This document shows positions 22,986-34,671 of a stretch of DNA of 58,935 bases, piece after piece. The stretch covers positions 1 to 58,935 of the forward strand of contig JAQGAU010000020.1 of NCBI GenBank assembly GCA_034698045.1, given 5' to 3'. The DNA comes from Paramacrobiotus richtersi. Its lineage: Eukaryota; Tardigrada; Eutardigrada; Parachela; Macrobiotidae. Position numbers and translations under genes: made by a program. The notes below the pieces were generated by a model, which saw nothing but the letters and a program-made list of their open reading frames with translations, ran no database searches and was not told where the DNA came from. Each line of letters starts with the position of its first letter. The first letter of the stretch is position 1.

Positions 22986-24725
22986 TCCCGTTCCCACTTT
23001 TCATACCGCGCACAGCACAAAATCTCACGCAAAAGGTGCACAAACTACCAGTCAATCGCCTTAAGTCTTATGGGATTTTTACTTCTATCTCTTGGTAGTC
23101 GTTACGACCCTTCACGAAGCAACTAAAACGTTCCAAAAATTTGGGTTAAAAGATTTGTGTAGAAAATTTGTTTAAAAATTTTGTAAAAAAAGTCTTGCAA
23201 ATTTATGGTAGAAAAACTGTCTGAATTTTGCTTAGTAATGCTAAACATATGACGATGAATGCCGTACAACGAAGACCGTACGCAAATATGTACATACGTG
23301 GTAAGAAAAAAAAAACACTACAGTTTTGTCACGTTTGTGGTACATAGCTGTATTACAGCACGAACACAGACCCATGCTAAAAGCCACCGCACTACGATCT
23401 TGCTGCCATATCAAGCACAACTTCTTAGTCACTTCTACGAGGCAGCGTCGAGGCTACGACCATATTGTCACCTGCTCTTTCGGCGTCTTTCCCGAGTCGG
23501 TGACTAATATGAGTTAATCAATTTTGTAACAGTCTTCAACAGCTGCGGAAAAATCTATGCACCTTGACAAAAAAGAACTGGAGAAAACGGATATGAAAAC
23601 AAAATGTTAAATCAACCATTTGAACAAAAATACTATAAAAAGTCGGTAACACTTTCGATGTACCAAGTCTAATGGAAAGTTAGATTGAACAGTAGGAAAC
23701 AGTATGTGGCGTCACCTATAATACCCTGATTCAGAATATTCTTCTACGGATCCGGCGCAAGTATCCCATCGAGAAAAACGTGCATTAATATAATCCACCA
23801 TCGTCGTATTCTGTTGGACGACACTGCCACCAGTGCAGCGGGTCGCAAGCAACCGAAGCGGGCCGTCGAACTTTTGTCTCTTCTTCGGTCACGAAGTCTT
23901 TGTAGAACTAAAGCCTGAGAAAGAGAAGCTGCATCCTGTCCATTCCATCGCGACTTTGTCTCGTGTGGTTCGTTCGCGTGAGGTCTTGCACTTGGACTGC
24001 CTTCGCGGGACACTGAGCGTATGGAATGCACGGGTAGCGCGGAACGTGTGCACCAGGTTAGCAGTATTAATAATGAGATTCATTTTCAAATGCGTCATGC
24101 TGCTCCGTGGTAATTTAAAATTTAAAATGGACCATGGACAAGACTTTTTGATCATACCTCGTACCAACACTTTAGTGTGCCATTGAACTACGATTCTCCG
24201 CATATGTTGTACTGTTTGCTAGTGATCGAACACTTTCACCGATACTTATGGCAATACGCAGAAACGTCCCATAATTGTAAATGAAGCCGGTTACACATTT
24301 CTGGCAAATTTGTTAACGTTTTGTTCAAGTAACAAGTTCCAATCAAGTTAAACAAAAGACAGTGCAAACCGAGCGTTATAGAATTCAGTCGACCGTCCAG
24401 GTTACTACTGGCAAAGCATATAATTGGAGAATTAAAAGTGGGGTGATTAATTCCTGAGAAACTGCAACCTGACTGACGTTCCGCTCGACGTTAACCCATC
24501 AACATCCATGGAATTTGTTCATATGACGTTAGTGGTCGAACTGTCGGTACAACATAAGCAACCATACACTACATAGTTGATCTAATAATAGTGCGACGAG
24601 TTCAAACTTACGAGTTGTAGGAGTCTGCTCAATATCCCAAAGTCTTAACGTCAAGGGGATATAGGGATCCGGAAGTTCACTCAGAGGCTCCCCAGTACAG
24701 GCATCATCTGAAATCTGAGTATGAA
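22190..24725. other. No supported gene
   Basis: A GC-rich island at 22330-22570 has open frames on both strands but no family features. A plus frame at 23833-24186 (FGHEVFVELKPEKEKLHPVH) and the opposite minus frame compete, and I cannot choose. The third partial 636-bp unit lies at 22.76-22.98 kb. Confidence 0.4.
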
Positions 24726-25006
24726 CTAAGCTTTCGATACGTCTGGTTCGCTTTCTTTAAGAAACGTACGCTCATATTGGAGATAATGTGGCAATTGCAC
24801 TCCACCATCTTGGAAGTAGCGGAGGAGGCTCTTGGATTGCTGCCAGGCATTGTAGTGGTCCAAGCAGCACTTTTGATATAGGTTCGAGTGTTCTGACCAT
24901 TCATGTCCAATGGTGTTCTTTTTTACGCAGTTATTACAGTGAGGATAGCCGTCTGGAGGACACCACGGCAACTCCTTTTTGTTGTAGTACTCCTTAGAAT
25001 ACTTCT
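24726..25006 (-). CDS. Cys-rich exon, copy 1
   Basis: A TTTTAG acceptor opens a terminal exon reading LPWCPPDGYPHCNNC, then a spaced CC and DHYNAW, then RYFQDGG, and a stop. It matches copy 2 (CPKDGYPHCYMC, then CCKHHHNAW) in Cys spacing: C-x7-C-x2-C, then CC-x3-H/Y-NAW. The probable upstream exon lies at about 25080-25253 with a GTAAGT donor, but its reading frame is ambiguous because all three frames are open there. Likely a secreted disulphide-rich protein; family not recognised. Confidence 0.5.
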
Positions 25007-25476
25007 CTAAAACTGTTTATTCGAAATTGAGGTTAATTCTGCCTATATCAGCGCAATACACCTAGCCCGACACTTTACTTACCTGCAGACGGATTCCTGG
25101 CACTTGGCTGCGAGTTCGCCCAAGTTGAGTTGGATTGTCGGTAGGGAACCGGATCGTAGACGGGATCGGGCAATAGGCCATGCGGATACGTCGCATAACA
25201 ATACGTAACAAAACCCGTTCAACCGTTTCCATAGATTGCCAGTACGGGTACATAAAACATTAGTGGGGTTTACACTGTGGATATGCCAAGCAGTTGAAGT
25301 GCGGATCGGCAGACAACTTACGGGAAGTTTGCAGTAAACACTATACTAGCCTCCTTTACGATTTATAACAACAAGAACATAAAGTCGGAATGTCCAGAAA
25401 TCCGTTTGTGCGCGCAACGTCCGATTGTTGCGAAAGTTTCAAGAAGCTCGTATAAAACGCTGAGTTGTTTGTTTAC

Positions 25477-25831
25477 CTTCAAACCAAGGTTGACCCACAA
25501 GCGATGGTTCCAAAAGGGACGTTGCGTATCCCGCAAACTGGCTGTGCAGGTTTGTGCTTTCATTCCACGCATTATGATGATGTTTGCAGCAGTACTGTAG
25601 GGCATATCGTTTTGCATCGCCACGCTCATGTAGGATCTTCCCCTCGGCAAAATTGCACATGTAGCAGTGCGGATAACCGTCTTTCGGGCACACCGAAAGG
25701 GATGGATTGTAAATCCACGAACCGTATGGTTCACAATCACGATAGTTATTTTCTGGATTGCAAACAGCACACGAGCTATAACGCACACATGCAAGTGCCA
25801 AAAGGTGAGAAATGTGATGTGATGACAACAT
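25477..25831 (-). CDS. Cys-rich exon with signal-like start, copy 2
   Basis: ATG at 25831 begins MLSSHHISHLLALACVRYSS, a weak signal-peptide-like leader. It is followed by CAVCNPENNYRDCEPYGSW, SVCPKDGYPHCYMCN, YCCKHHHNAWNES and a GTAAAC donor at 25477. About ten Cys in some 110 residues suggest a small exported disulphide-rich protein. The tandem arrangement with copy 1 points to local duplication. The 3' exon is not resolved. Confidence 0.55.
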
Positions 25832-27404
25832 CGTCAGTTGATCAGTGGCACCAAATCGAAGATTGGTAACGTTTTACTGCGCTCAATAGAGTGAATTTTC
25901 TTTCTTTTACTGCAGACGCGAAGTAATCATAAAGCTGATGAGTTCGTTTTACCAGCCCCGAAAGGGCACCGTTAACATTTTCATTGCCGAATCGTGTCAG
26001 GTAAGGACCGAGAATGTGCACTTTTTCGTGGAACTACTTGTGGGCTTGCATAAATAATGTTAAGATACGAACTATAATAAGTGTTTCTGGTAACATAATA
26101 TGTCTTCGTCTTTTCGCCATTGCGGCTGGTGGCGGTTTAGTGATCTCAAGTGGTTTAGTGAGGAATTCTGGAATTAATGCATGCGCTGCAAGTTTTGCGC
26201 TCGTTTCTCCGCGTTCATAAGTTACTGCGCTCCATGTTGCGGCTGGACACTTTTACAATCAAAACTGTATTTCGTGGTTTCCGAGTGTCGGCGGCCACTA
26301 TTGCGCAATCTCACTGCGCAATCGCACAGTGCCATTGCGCAATCGACCGCCTGTATACTCAGCGAATCGCGTTTCATGGCTTCTTTGTTTGGCGTGATAA
26401 TTAAGCAATCGCGCACTGTCATGCGCAGTCGTTTGCCGTATGTCCTCAGAAGTAGGCTCTTTCTTTCCGCTTCGGTCATTCAGTCCCCGCACAAAGCGAG
26501 TGCACTTTCCTAGTAATATTAGGCGTTTGACCTAGTGGGGATTTATTGTGCCGAATTCTTACAGGGAAGGACTGACTACGAAATGAGGCACAACGGCCAA
26601 GATACTGCTTAGATGTGCGCTTATATTTTTGGAAGCTTCAAAACTGGGCTACAAGTATCACTCTCCTGGGTGATGAATTACTGGTTTTGGTTATTATTGT
26701 TGTTAGGGCTAATATCCATCTGTATTCCTCGCAACAGCATGATGTTTCCACGACTCGCCGGTCCTGCGACTTTTCCCTGACAAATATCAATCCGACCAGC
26801 CTTCTCTCCATACGTGAGCAGTGTCAAACAGTCAACGTCCTCGGCATGTGGGATTCATTCAGGAGCCCCCACGAATGCCTCCTGTACCGCTTTGCCGACC
26901 GGCTTCAGACTCCGAGCTCATTATGGACTGCAGGCTTGTGGTCCGGGCAAACACGACAGCCTTGTTATTTAATTGGTACGCAACGCACTCACATATTTAA
27001 CTGATGTGCATATCAGGCACGTAACACAGAGGTCAAGCAATCCTTCACTTCCTTTTGCTGTCTTTCAGAACAACTAAGTTCGTAAATCAACAGTTCGATA
27101 AAATTAGCAAAACAATAAAGTCAGGAAAACAGTACAGCAGAGCTGTTTGTGTGGCACGAGGAGCTGCAGTTAATTTTAATTTTTGCGATAACAGTTTGCG
27201 TTACCGAGCTTTGAGCCGGCACATTTAAGAACTTCGTTACGTTGCTCAAGCGTAATGGACCATTTCTGAGTTAGTTTGTGAGTGCGGCTTCTTATGCAGT
27301 TGTACTAAACAATTGCAAAGTGCCGGCGCAAGTTGATCAAACGGTAGCGAGCGGCTAAACCGGCACGCCGATTATGGTTTTTTGCCGGTCTGTTTCTTTT
27401 GAAT
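25832..27404. other. No supported gene; short TGCGCAAT cluster
   Basis: Open frames at 26.0-27.0 kb show no homology. Around 26308-26350, TTGCGCAATC and CTGCGCAATC recur three times in about 45 bp. Confidence 0.45.
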
Positions 27405-27600
27405 CCGGGTGTTCGGGGTTATAGAGGTTCGGTTTACCGGGAAAATACACAGTGTTACAGAACGATCTGTTCGAGGTTCGGGGTCGGGAGGTGTTCGTGG
27501 TTCAGAGGTTCCCCCCTGTGTTATAGTCTACCAGAGCTGCCGGTGCGAAAACTTGTGTTCGGGGTTCAGAAGTGTTCGAGGTTTAGAGGTGTTCAGGTAG
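27405..27600. repeat. GTTCGGGGTT/CAGAGGTGTTCG minisatellite
   Basis: Irregular repeats of GTTCGGGGTT, GTTCGAGGTT and TTCAGAGGTGTTCG occur over about 200 bp with a strong G/T strand bias. The unit is roughly 18-26 bp and imperfect. Confidence 0.6.
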
Positions 27601-27778
27601 GGAGGTTCCACTTTACGAGTACCCATATGCAGTATTGCAAACAGGGATGCAAAAGGAAAATATAGTACTGAAATGCATGGCTAATATTTTGACTGCGGTC
27701 TTTGCAGCTGCTTACGTACGCAACTTGAGCCTCTAGAAGCAGTTTGCCCAGGCTTAGCAGGTAAACCGTAAGCCTTAC

Positions 27779-27907
27779 CTGACATTGGGTTCCACAGTAG
27801 CGATATAAACTGCAGTTGGAACAAGCTCGCAGATTGTCGGACCGGACGAAACTATGTGCGCAGAGGATCTTGTGGTACTTGTTGCACAGCTGTTGTACCG
27901 GTTTCAT
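27779..27907 (-). CDS. MYND-type zinc finger exon
   Basis: ATG at 27907 leads to KYHKILCAHSFV and then LRACSNCSLYRYCGTQCQ, ending exactly at a GTAAGG donor in phase 0. The C-x2-C-x6-YC-x3-C spacing is the core of a MYND finger, a protein-protein interaction zinc module often paired with SET domains (SMYD proteins). The closing H-x3-C of the finger should be in the next exon, which I could not place confidently in 27.60-27.78 kb. It may be a truncated gene or have a long intron. Confidence 0.55.
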
Positions 27908-28905
27908 GCGTCAAAGGATTATTACGCAAACTGGCTCACAGCGGTAACACTGCGGCCTGTTTTGTATTCATGGTGACCTTTTAGAAGTTCACACGTAGAT
28001 GTAATATGTTGCAATTGGTTAAGTTGAGGATGTACAGCAGTGGTTCCTCTTAGACTTACTCCCACTTACAGAAGGGAACTTGTGCTCTTCTGGACAGCAG
28101 ACGGTGAGCTTCCAGCCCCCACGGTCCAAAGGTTTCGAAAGCCAGTGGACAGACCAGCTAATTCCCCATGATGCACTGATATTTCGTAACTATTGCGCTC
28201 TCAGCTTGCATTACCGCTGCGCGCGCGCTCTCTTCGAAGTCGCTGCAAGGCAAGCAATGGCTCCCATGAATCTGCGCGTTATACTGTTGGTCTATTAGGT
28301 TTAATGTATTTTATTACTGATTATCATTTTATAAATTTAAACTATACTTCATGATCCAAAACTTTAATTTCTGGCACCTATTTTCTTAATAACTATTTCA
28401 TTACAAAATGCAAGAAAATATACCAAAAAAATTTCTAAACGATTAATTATTAAAATTAGTGAACTATGTTAACAATAAAATAATTTAACCGTAAAAATAA
28501 AAAAAACCATTCAAAATATAATCTAATAATGCCTTTATGTCATTTATTTTCTGAATATATTTGTACCACCAGCATTACGGAAATTCTGCGCAGAATCCCT
28601 CTTCGCTGTCTGAGGATGAATACAGGTGAAAAAAAGTCAAAACCAGGCGCAAGGGAAAAATAGAATACAAAGAAAACAATGAAAGCATGTACCGACGTAC
28701 AAGCATACAGAAGATCTGGAAAGTAGACGTACGGTCACGTACCATAAACTGAGTGCCCACAAACAAACAGACCATGCAAATCGCTAATAAAAGTAAGAAG
28801 AAAATGCCACTTTAGGTAATTAAAAAAACCAATAAAAAACGGTGAAATGAAATAAAGGATAGTCAATAATTACAATAAGAAATGAAGAAAAAAAACAATA
28901 TAATA
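27908..28905. other. No clear gene
   Basis: A minus frame at about 28.07-28.19 kb ends at a GTAAGT donor but is too short to name. The stretch 28.30-28.56 kb is very A/T-rich. Confidence 0.4.
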
Positions 28906-29383
28906 TTACAAACAAGCAGGCCGCACCGGGAATTCTTCGTTCACAACTCTGAGACCATTACCAATCTGGGACGCCCGGTACGGCAACATGGCCGCCTTCC
29001 CCATTAACATATTCGTATCACTTACCAGTAAGGTATAGTAAGTGTCACGATCATTAAAGTCATCTTGCCGCCCTGTACAGTGAAAAACAAAGACTACGGT
29101 GGTCAATTTCGAGCGGTAATAAATAATCAGCATTTAATGTCTGTTATCTGAAATGGCAATCAGCCATGCCAATATCTACTGTATACTCAATACTCATGAC
29201 CATTATGTCGAAGGAAACGTAGTGTAATGGCTTTTCATTGTCTGTCTTCAGCTCAAAGCATAATGTACTCGAACAAATCAGACGGGAAAATATTTCTGAT
29301 ATAGTGACCTTTTCTGTCCACAGGGCTTGATTTCGCCTGCAGAACGTGCAACACAGCAGTACAACAAAGAACAGGACCTCCAT
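28906..29383 (-). CDS. Small secreted protein, hypothetical
   Basis: ATG at 29383 gives MEVLFFVVLLCCTFC, a strong signal peptide, continuing RRNQALWTEK before a weak GTCACT donor. Downstream, a CTGTACAG acceptor opens QDDFNDRDTYYTLL, then GTAAGT, a 60-nt intron, and IGNGLRVVNEEFPVRPACL with a stop at 28906. The 60-nt intron fits the size used by other genes here. A copy of the 636-bp family repeat lies in the first intron (29.18-29.30 kb). The phase between exons 1 and 2 is not settled. Product unknown. Confidence 0.4.
29178..29300. repeat. Dispersed partial copy of the 636-bp repeat
   Basis: AATACTCATGACCATTATGT, GAAGGAAACGTAGTGTAATG and GAACAAATCAG reproduce the first third of the tandem unit at 20.9-22.9 kb. 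Confidence 0.8.
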
Positions 29384-29650
29384 GATCTGGCGGGCAAGAT
29401 TATTATTTTGGTGCTGATTACTGTTAAAGTGGTCATAGCATGTTGCAGCAGGAATGATCCTTTTTTCTTATTCGTTGTAGCAATAGCCCACAGGGCAATA
29501 CCGATAGAAAACCCAGTTCAAATTCATCTGAAAACTTCCAAGTTAGCGCATGGTGGAATACAAATAACAAGATCAAATTGACATTGCATTTGCCACCGTA
29601 AATACTTCGAACAAAACGCCGAGACAACGACCCCACAAGACCAAAACTAA

Positions 29651-30964
29651 TCAGTAATCATACTCACTAGGATCATTTCGTACTCGACACTTTGTTAGAT
29701 AACAATCATACAAACTTTTCCGTTCAGCTAGCGCCCACAGCGTCAGCGGAGTCAAGCGACAAACTTCCAGTTGGCTCCACTTCTTCCGGGCCCACTCATC
29801 GCGTCGGTACAGTGTCAACTGCGCCGCCAACCGCGGATCCGAGTTATGAAACCCATCCAGTATCTGCAACGCATTCAAGCTCTTTAGATAAACAAGCCCA
29901 AAATGGCGACGCTGTTAGTGTTTGTTCGGGAAAATCCGAAGACAGATGGATGTACACTACACATATTTCAAAAAGTCCTAAAATGGCTCGTAGTGTAAAA
30001 GTTAATACAAAATCTATCACACACAGTATCACAAGTAGAACAAGATACACCGCCATGTACGATGCAAACTGCAGTAGCCACTTTTCGAGGAGTATTAAGC
30101 ACCCGTTAACAGTACCACTCTGCTGAACGTACTCACTTCCTTTACACTCTCGATGAAAGATTCATGCTTCAGTTTGGCCAAGAACAGAGAGATATTCTCC
30201 AACAAAGAGTCCAGTCCGTATACGTTGCCATTTAACATCTCCCAGAGATCAACCTGCAGGTTTGGTGACGTTGACTTGATCGTTCCTCTCCGAACGGACA
30301 TGACGGAATTTGCAAGATCTCCATTACCACCCATACCAAACATGTCAGTACACTTGCAGTTTTTCCACACCATCGTATCGCAGACGGACGCGAGCTTCGT
30401 GCATAAAGCTGCCAATCTTGCCACACCCTTTGGTAAGGAAATCAGGCAACCTGGGGACCATTTAAACCCTGAGATGACCAACTGTAAATCCCCAGCAGAT
30501 GACCAGCTGGAAAAGCGAGCGACTTCCGAGACTAAGCGCATCAGAACCTCCACGTCTTGAAATGGACACTTGTCGGCACTTCCTGCAACAATCATCCACT
30601 TGGTCGAATTAGTCAGCAGCTTAGTCATAGCCAGTACTACAGGGTGCAGGCCGTCCCACACGGTCCACTGGAATGGACAATCGTAGGGATACTTCAAGGT
30701 TACCCAGACATCGTCAAAGATAGTTTCCGCACTCAAGATGCTGTCCCATTGGGCGCAAACACGGCGCTGCCGGATGCGCTCAGCAGAGTCGAAAAAGCGG
30801 AAAGTTTCAATAACTAGGTCGGGCAGTAAAGATGACAAGGAAGACAGCTGCTCAGATGTGGATTGCAGGTCAAATGGCGCCGGGATGAAAGATCTGCCTG
30901 TCCAAACCAACCCTTTCTCCAAACATCGCAGCACGTGTCGTGCCGCGCGACCAAGGCAGGTGTT
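29651..30964 (-). CDS. F-box protein, single-module subfamily
   Basis: Exon 30964..30137 (acceptor TTTGTTCAG, donor GTGAGT) and terminal exon 29863..29651 join in phase 0 to give 346 residues, without an N-terminal start in view. EKGLVWTGRSFIPAP precedes an F-box, LLPDLVIETFRFF with RIRQRRVCAQWDSIL. Then come VWVTLKYPYDCPFQWTVWDG, MVWKNCKC and the tail YRRDEWARKKWSQLE. It is paralogous throughout to the gene at 32792-34671. The 627-bp 5' exon of that gene, holding the P-W-x-W-P-G module, has no counterpart between 30.97 and 31.5 kb. Either a different first exon is used or the gene is truncated. Probably an SCF substrate adaptor. Confidence 0.75.
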
Positions 30965-31052
30965 CTGAACAAATGATACTCGTATTCAGTTCATTATTTA
31001 TTTAATGCATAACGAAACCGGAAAGTGTACAGTACGGTATAATAAACATCAG

Positions 31053-31487
31053 TCAGGAGAAATTGCCAACTCTGCCAATATTCGTGGGCAGGGTGCTCCG
31101 GCAACCCTTATAACACTTCAGACTCGCATGTTCAGCAGTTTTATTATGCCGCATAAACCCTTCGGTTAACAAAACGCTCAAAAAAATCGAGAATGTTCCG
31201 AATACTGACCTTCGAATTTCTTTCGATTCACGAAGACACATTTCTTTACTTAAAAAATTACCAGGAGCAGTTATTGCTATAAGAGCATTGTCAGAAAAGG
31301 CGAAACTCAAGAGCTCATAGCCAAGCGACATTGTATTCCACTTGTGGGACGACAATATATATGGTGATCTGGTAGTCGATCGTTTTGTCATTGACCATTG
31401 TCCGCAAGATTTATTGTCCGGGGAAGAGGCACTGACATCGGAGACTGTGGGTTTTCGATCGCCACTTTTGTCTGGATTTGCCATCAT
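31053..31487 (-). CDS. Hypothetical protein, 144 residues
   Basis: This intronless frame from tandem ATGs starts MMANPDKSGDRKPTVSDVSA and has polar first 50 residues. The C-terminal half contains hydrophobic stretches (FGTFSIFLSVLLTEGFM). It sits immediately upstream of the 29651 F-box gene on the same strand and could contribute that gene's missing 5' exon through an internal donor near 31250. I do not recognise it. Confidence 0.35.
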   Translation of the reverse strand: MMANPDKSGDRKPTVSDVSASSPDNKSCGQWSMTKRSTTRSPYILSSHKWNTMSLGYELLSFAFSDNALIAITAPGNFLSKEMCLRESKEIRRSVFGTFSIFLSVLLTEGFMRHNKTAEHASLKCYKGCRSTLPTNIGRVGNFS

Positions 31488-31604
31488 ATACTAGGCTAAC
31501 TGGACCATGGCAGGCTTCTGCCTTTGTACCCGTTATTTCAAAATAAAAATGTGGAAAAGTTTCATATGACTCACTTAAGAATTTGTTCTGGACATTGTTT
31601 TAAC

Positions 31605-31890
31605 GTTTGCCTTGCAGCACGAATCATTTGTGATTTGTCCTGCCACACCAGTCATTTGCCTTGCAGCTCTGCGATTTTCTTTTACAGCTCTAATATTTTA
31701 TTGTGCAGCACTGATTATATTTTGTATTTTATCACTAATGTTTTATTCTGCAGCACTACTGTTTTATTTTGCAGCAGTAGTGTATCTTATTATTTCTGCA
31801 GCGCTGATATTTTGTTTGGCAGCATTGATACAGATTATCTTATTTGCGGTAATCTTTTCTTTTGCAGCAGCGGCGTTTTTCTGTTGAGCT
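31605..31890. repeat. Degenerate TTTTGCAGCA minisatellite
   Basis: GCAGCACTACTGTTTTATTT-like units of about 21-27 bp repeat ten or more times. In one plus frame they read as a hydrophobic AALIF/CAALI string. The complementary strand reads AAKQNISAAE-like repeats. This is probably non-coding DNA with accidental open frames. Confidence 0.7.
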
Positions 31891-32791
31891 GTTATAAGTG
31901 TTGTTATAACGTTGTTGCTGAATTTTGACCTTTTTTCTACTGTTTTCCAGATCCTTTTGGACGCCATACACAGCAAACCAGCCCTTCTGGGGACCTGGGC
32001 CAACAGTAGTTATGAAACATTTCCTGCTTTTCATTTTAAACTGATAGCAGATTCTTCATGTTTTGATAATTATGGAATTGTAAAACTGATCATTATTTAA
32101 CATTAATGAATGCAATGTTTTCTGTGAACATGCTGATGCGATCAGTCTTGGTGAAAGCAAAGTCAGTGCCTCTGCAAACCAGTCTGCAGTCTCCGGTGAT
32201 TCGGTACGCCACTGCATCCGTCCATATAGAACGCTCCCATTAAACCAACAGAAAAAGTTTGTTCATCCAGGTGCAGATAATACTGAGCATTCTGTACTCA
32301 TTACCTAGCTGGGAGCGCGCATGTGGCTCTGGTGAAAGCTTTGGCTTACTATTGCAACTATAGCTTAACTGTCTCGTGGGACGCCTGGTCGGCAATCCAC
32401 AAGTGTGAACCTTCTGGTTCTTGTTTAATAATGACAAGAGGTCGCAGAAATGGTGAAAAAGTCCGAAGCATATACCCTGTAGATGCCAAAGCGTTGACCC
32501 GAAAAGATTAAAAGACGAACTCATACATGACTTCGTGGGTTAAAAGAGTCCACAGAGAGTCCTTAAAAGATGCATCTCTTGGACACTTATTATGTGGCTG
32601 TAAGCCTGTACATATTATGTACGGAATGCGGAGGAAGTTTCACCTCAGCGCGCTCACGAATTACGATAAACGAAGTCACACGGACACAACGACTAAATAT
32701 TTCCGGTTGTCTCACAGTTAAACGTCCACTTTGGAAAGAACGGTAATCTTGTCTTCTTTACGAGAAACCTCGTTCTCCGCGGTGGAATCAT
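31891..32791. other. No supported gene
   Basis: A plus frame at 32323-32511 (ALVKALAYYCNYSLTVSWDA) has a plausible composition but no family match or splice support. This is otherwise 3' flank of the F-box gene. Confidence 0.4.
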
Positions 32792-34671
32792 TCATTTCCA
32801 ATCGGAATCAGCCAACGGGCGTGGAATGCCGCAGGTGGCCTTCCTGACGATAGTAGACAGGACCCACTGCGTCAGTCGAGTCAGGCGGTGAGGTTCCAGT
32901 TCACACCATTTCTTGTTGACCAGCTCGTCACGTCGGTACAGTGTGGACTGCGCAGGTAGAAATGAATCAGGAATTTGAAACTTCTTCAACACCTGCAATC
33001 GTATTCAAATTAGAATGAAGGGAAACACGTGTAGCTTCTGGTCAGCGTAAAACACAGATCTAAAATACCTCAACATTTTTCGTGTGGATCCCCTCAGCCA
33101 GCCACAGCGCGATCTCATCCAGGTCCGTTTCCGGAGCGTTCGTATCGAATATCGCCCAGAGATCTGCCTCGAGATGTGGTGAAGTAACTTTAACCGATCC
33201 ATTCCGAATTGGAAGTAGGAGTTCACCAGAATACTGATACGTGCAGTTCTTCCACACCACTGAATGACAGATGGACGCCACTTTGGTGCAGTGAGCTGCT
33301 ACGTCATCCACACTGTCTCGCACTGGCATACCATACCCCGGGAACAGATGCTGGGAGATAACCATATTCAACTTTCCAGCACACGCAATGTGGAAATATC
33401 CAGCAACTTCCGATATTAGCTGCAGCGAACTCACAACGTCCTCCCGTGGACAGTTCTCGGCGTCGGGATCGGCACTTCCCGCAATAATCATCCATCGGGT
33501 TGACTTCGTCACGAGCTTGACCATGGCCAGCACTACAGCGTGCAGGGTGTCCCAAGCAGACCACTGGAAAGGGCAATCGTATAAATACTGGAGGGTTACC
33601 CAAATGTCCTTGGAGACAGCCTTTGTTCTCAAAACCGCATCCCACAGGGGGGATACGCGGCGCAACCGGACACGGTTCGAAGATTCCAAAAACTGAAACA
33701 TCTCACCCAGTAGGTCTGCAGGTAATGTCAAAAACATGTCTGATGATGGATCATCCAGCAGCACAGTTATCGGTGCTGGAGTGAAGAACCTGCCCGACCA
33801 CACTAGCCCCTTCTCTCGACAATGCTCCATATGAAGAGCCATCCCATCCAGGCACCGTTTCTAGAAAGCAAAAACATTCACAAAATGCACCTTGAAACAC
33901 CCGCGGTGTGCGGCTAAGTGAACCAGGATATTCCGGCTATTAGAAATGACAAAAAACTTACATGCTACGCAGTATGAATATAGCGGAGTATAGTGTTTGC
34001 TGGGTTTACTCAAATCTCCACGGAACATTATTCGAGCAACCTACCAAGTCAGGGGGTGGAGCGTCCACCCCGGTGGTAAGATACTGGACATTTCTCTTGT
34101 CAAAGTGCATTAGAAACACCTTATATCCGCTCAAATCCCGATAGCATATCTGCCACAACGGCGAACCCGCTGATAATGTTGGAGCATACTGCTCGGGCAC
34201 CGGACACGATCCAGTCACAAAGTCATTCCTCTTCACCAAGTCCCCATATCCTTTTTTCCCGATGTTTCGCATTTGGGAAATGTGCACAATTTCGTGCGTC
34301 ATGTGGCCCTCCAGTTCAAGTTGAACTACAACCAGTTCATACGATAATTCACTGGTATCCATAAGCTTGCCAGGAACCCAAGTGTAAGGCTGATCATGGC
34401 TGGTTCGTACGAGTACTTGGAACTTGGCAGCGCGGTCGAGGTAACCGGTGTATACGTATCTTGGGCAGTTGAACACCCGGCCGTACTCCACGACGCTAGG
34501 AGATTGTCCCTTGCAGAAAAAGTTAATTAGTAGTCCGTTCTCTGCTGTGCCAGTTACCACACCATTCTGCAGCTGTCCTTGATTATCCAGCACATCCACG
34601 ACGTTCGCGAATCCAAAGGCCTCATATAAATGCAGTCTCATAAACGACAGATACCGAATACTCCAAGCCAT
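32792..34671 (-). CDS. F-box protein with N-terminal PWxWxPG-type module, complete
   Basis: Three exons join in phase 0: 34671..34045, 33860..33069 and 32992..32792, for 539 residues. ATG at 34671 starts MAWSIRYLSFMRL. The N-terminal module holds VDVLDNQGQLQNGVV, NGLLINFFCKG (about residues 30-60) and QVLVRTSHDQPYTWVPGKLM (about 80-100), the same two motifs found in the 47-57 kb genes. The F-box follows at about 253-290: LPADLLGEMFQFLESSNRVR with LRRVSPLWDAVL. Then come VWKNCTYQYSGELLL and the tail LYRRDELVNKKWCELE. F-box proteins recruit substrates to SCF ubiquitin ligases; here the N-terminal module probably has its own ligand. This is the best intact member of the family in the window. Confidence 0.85.
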
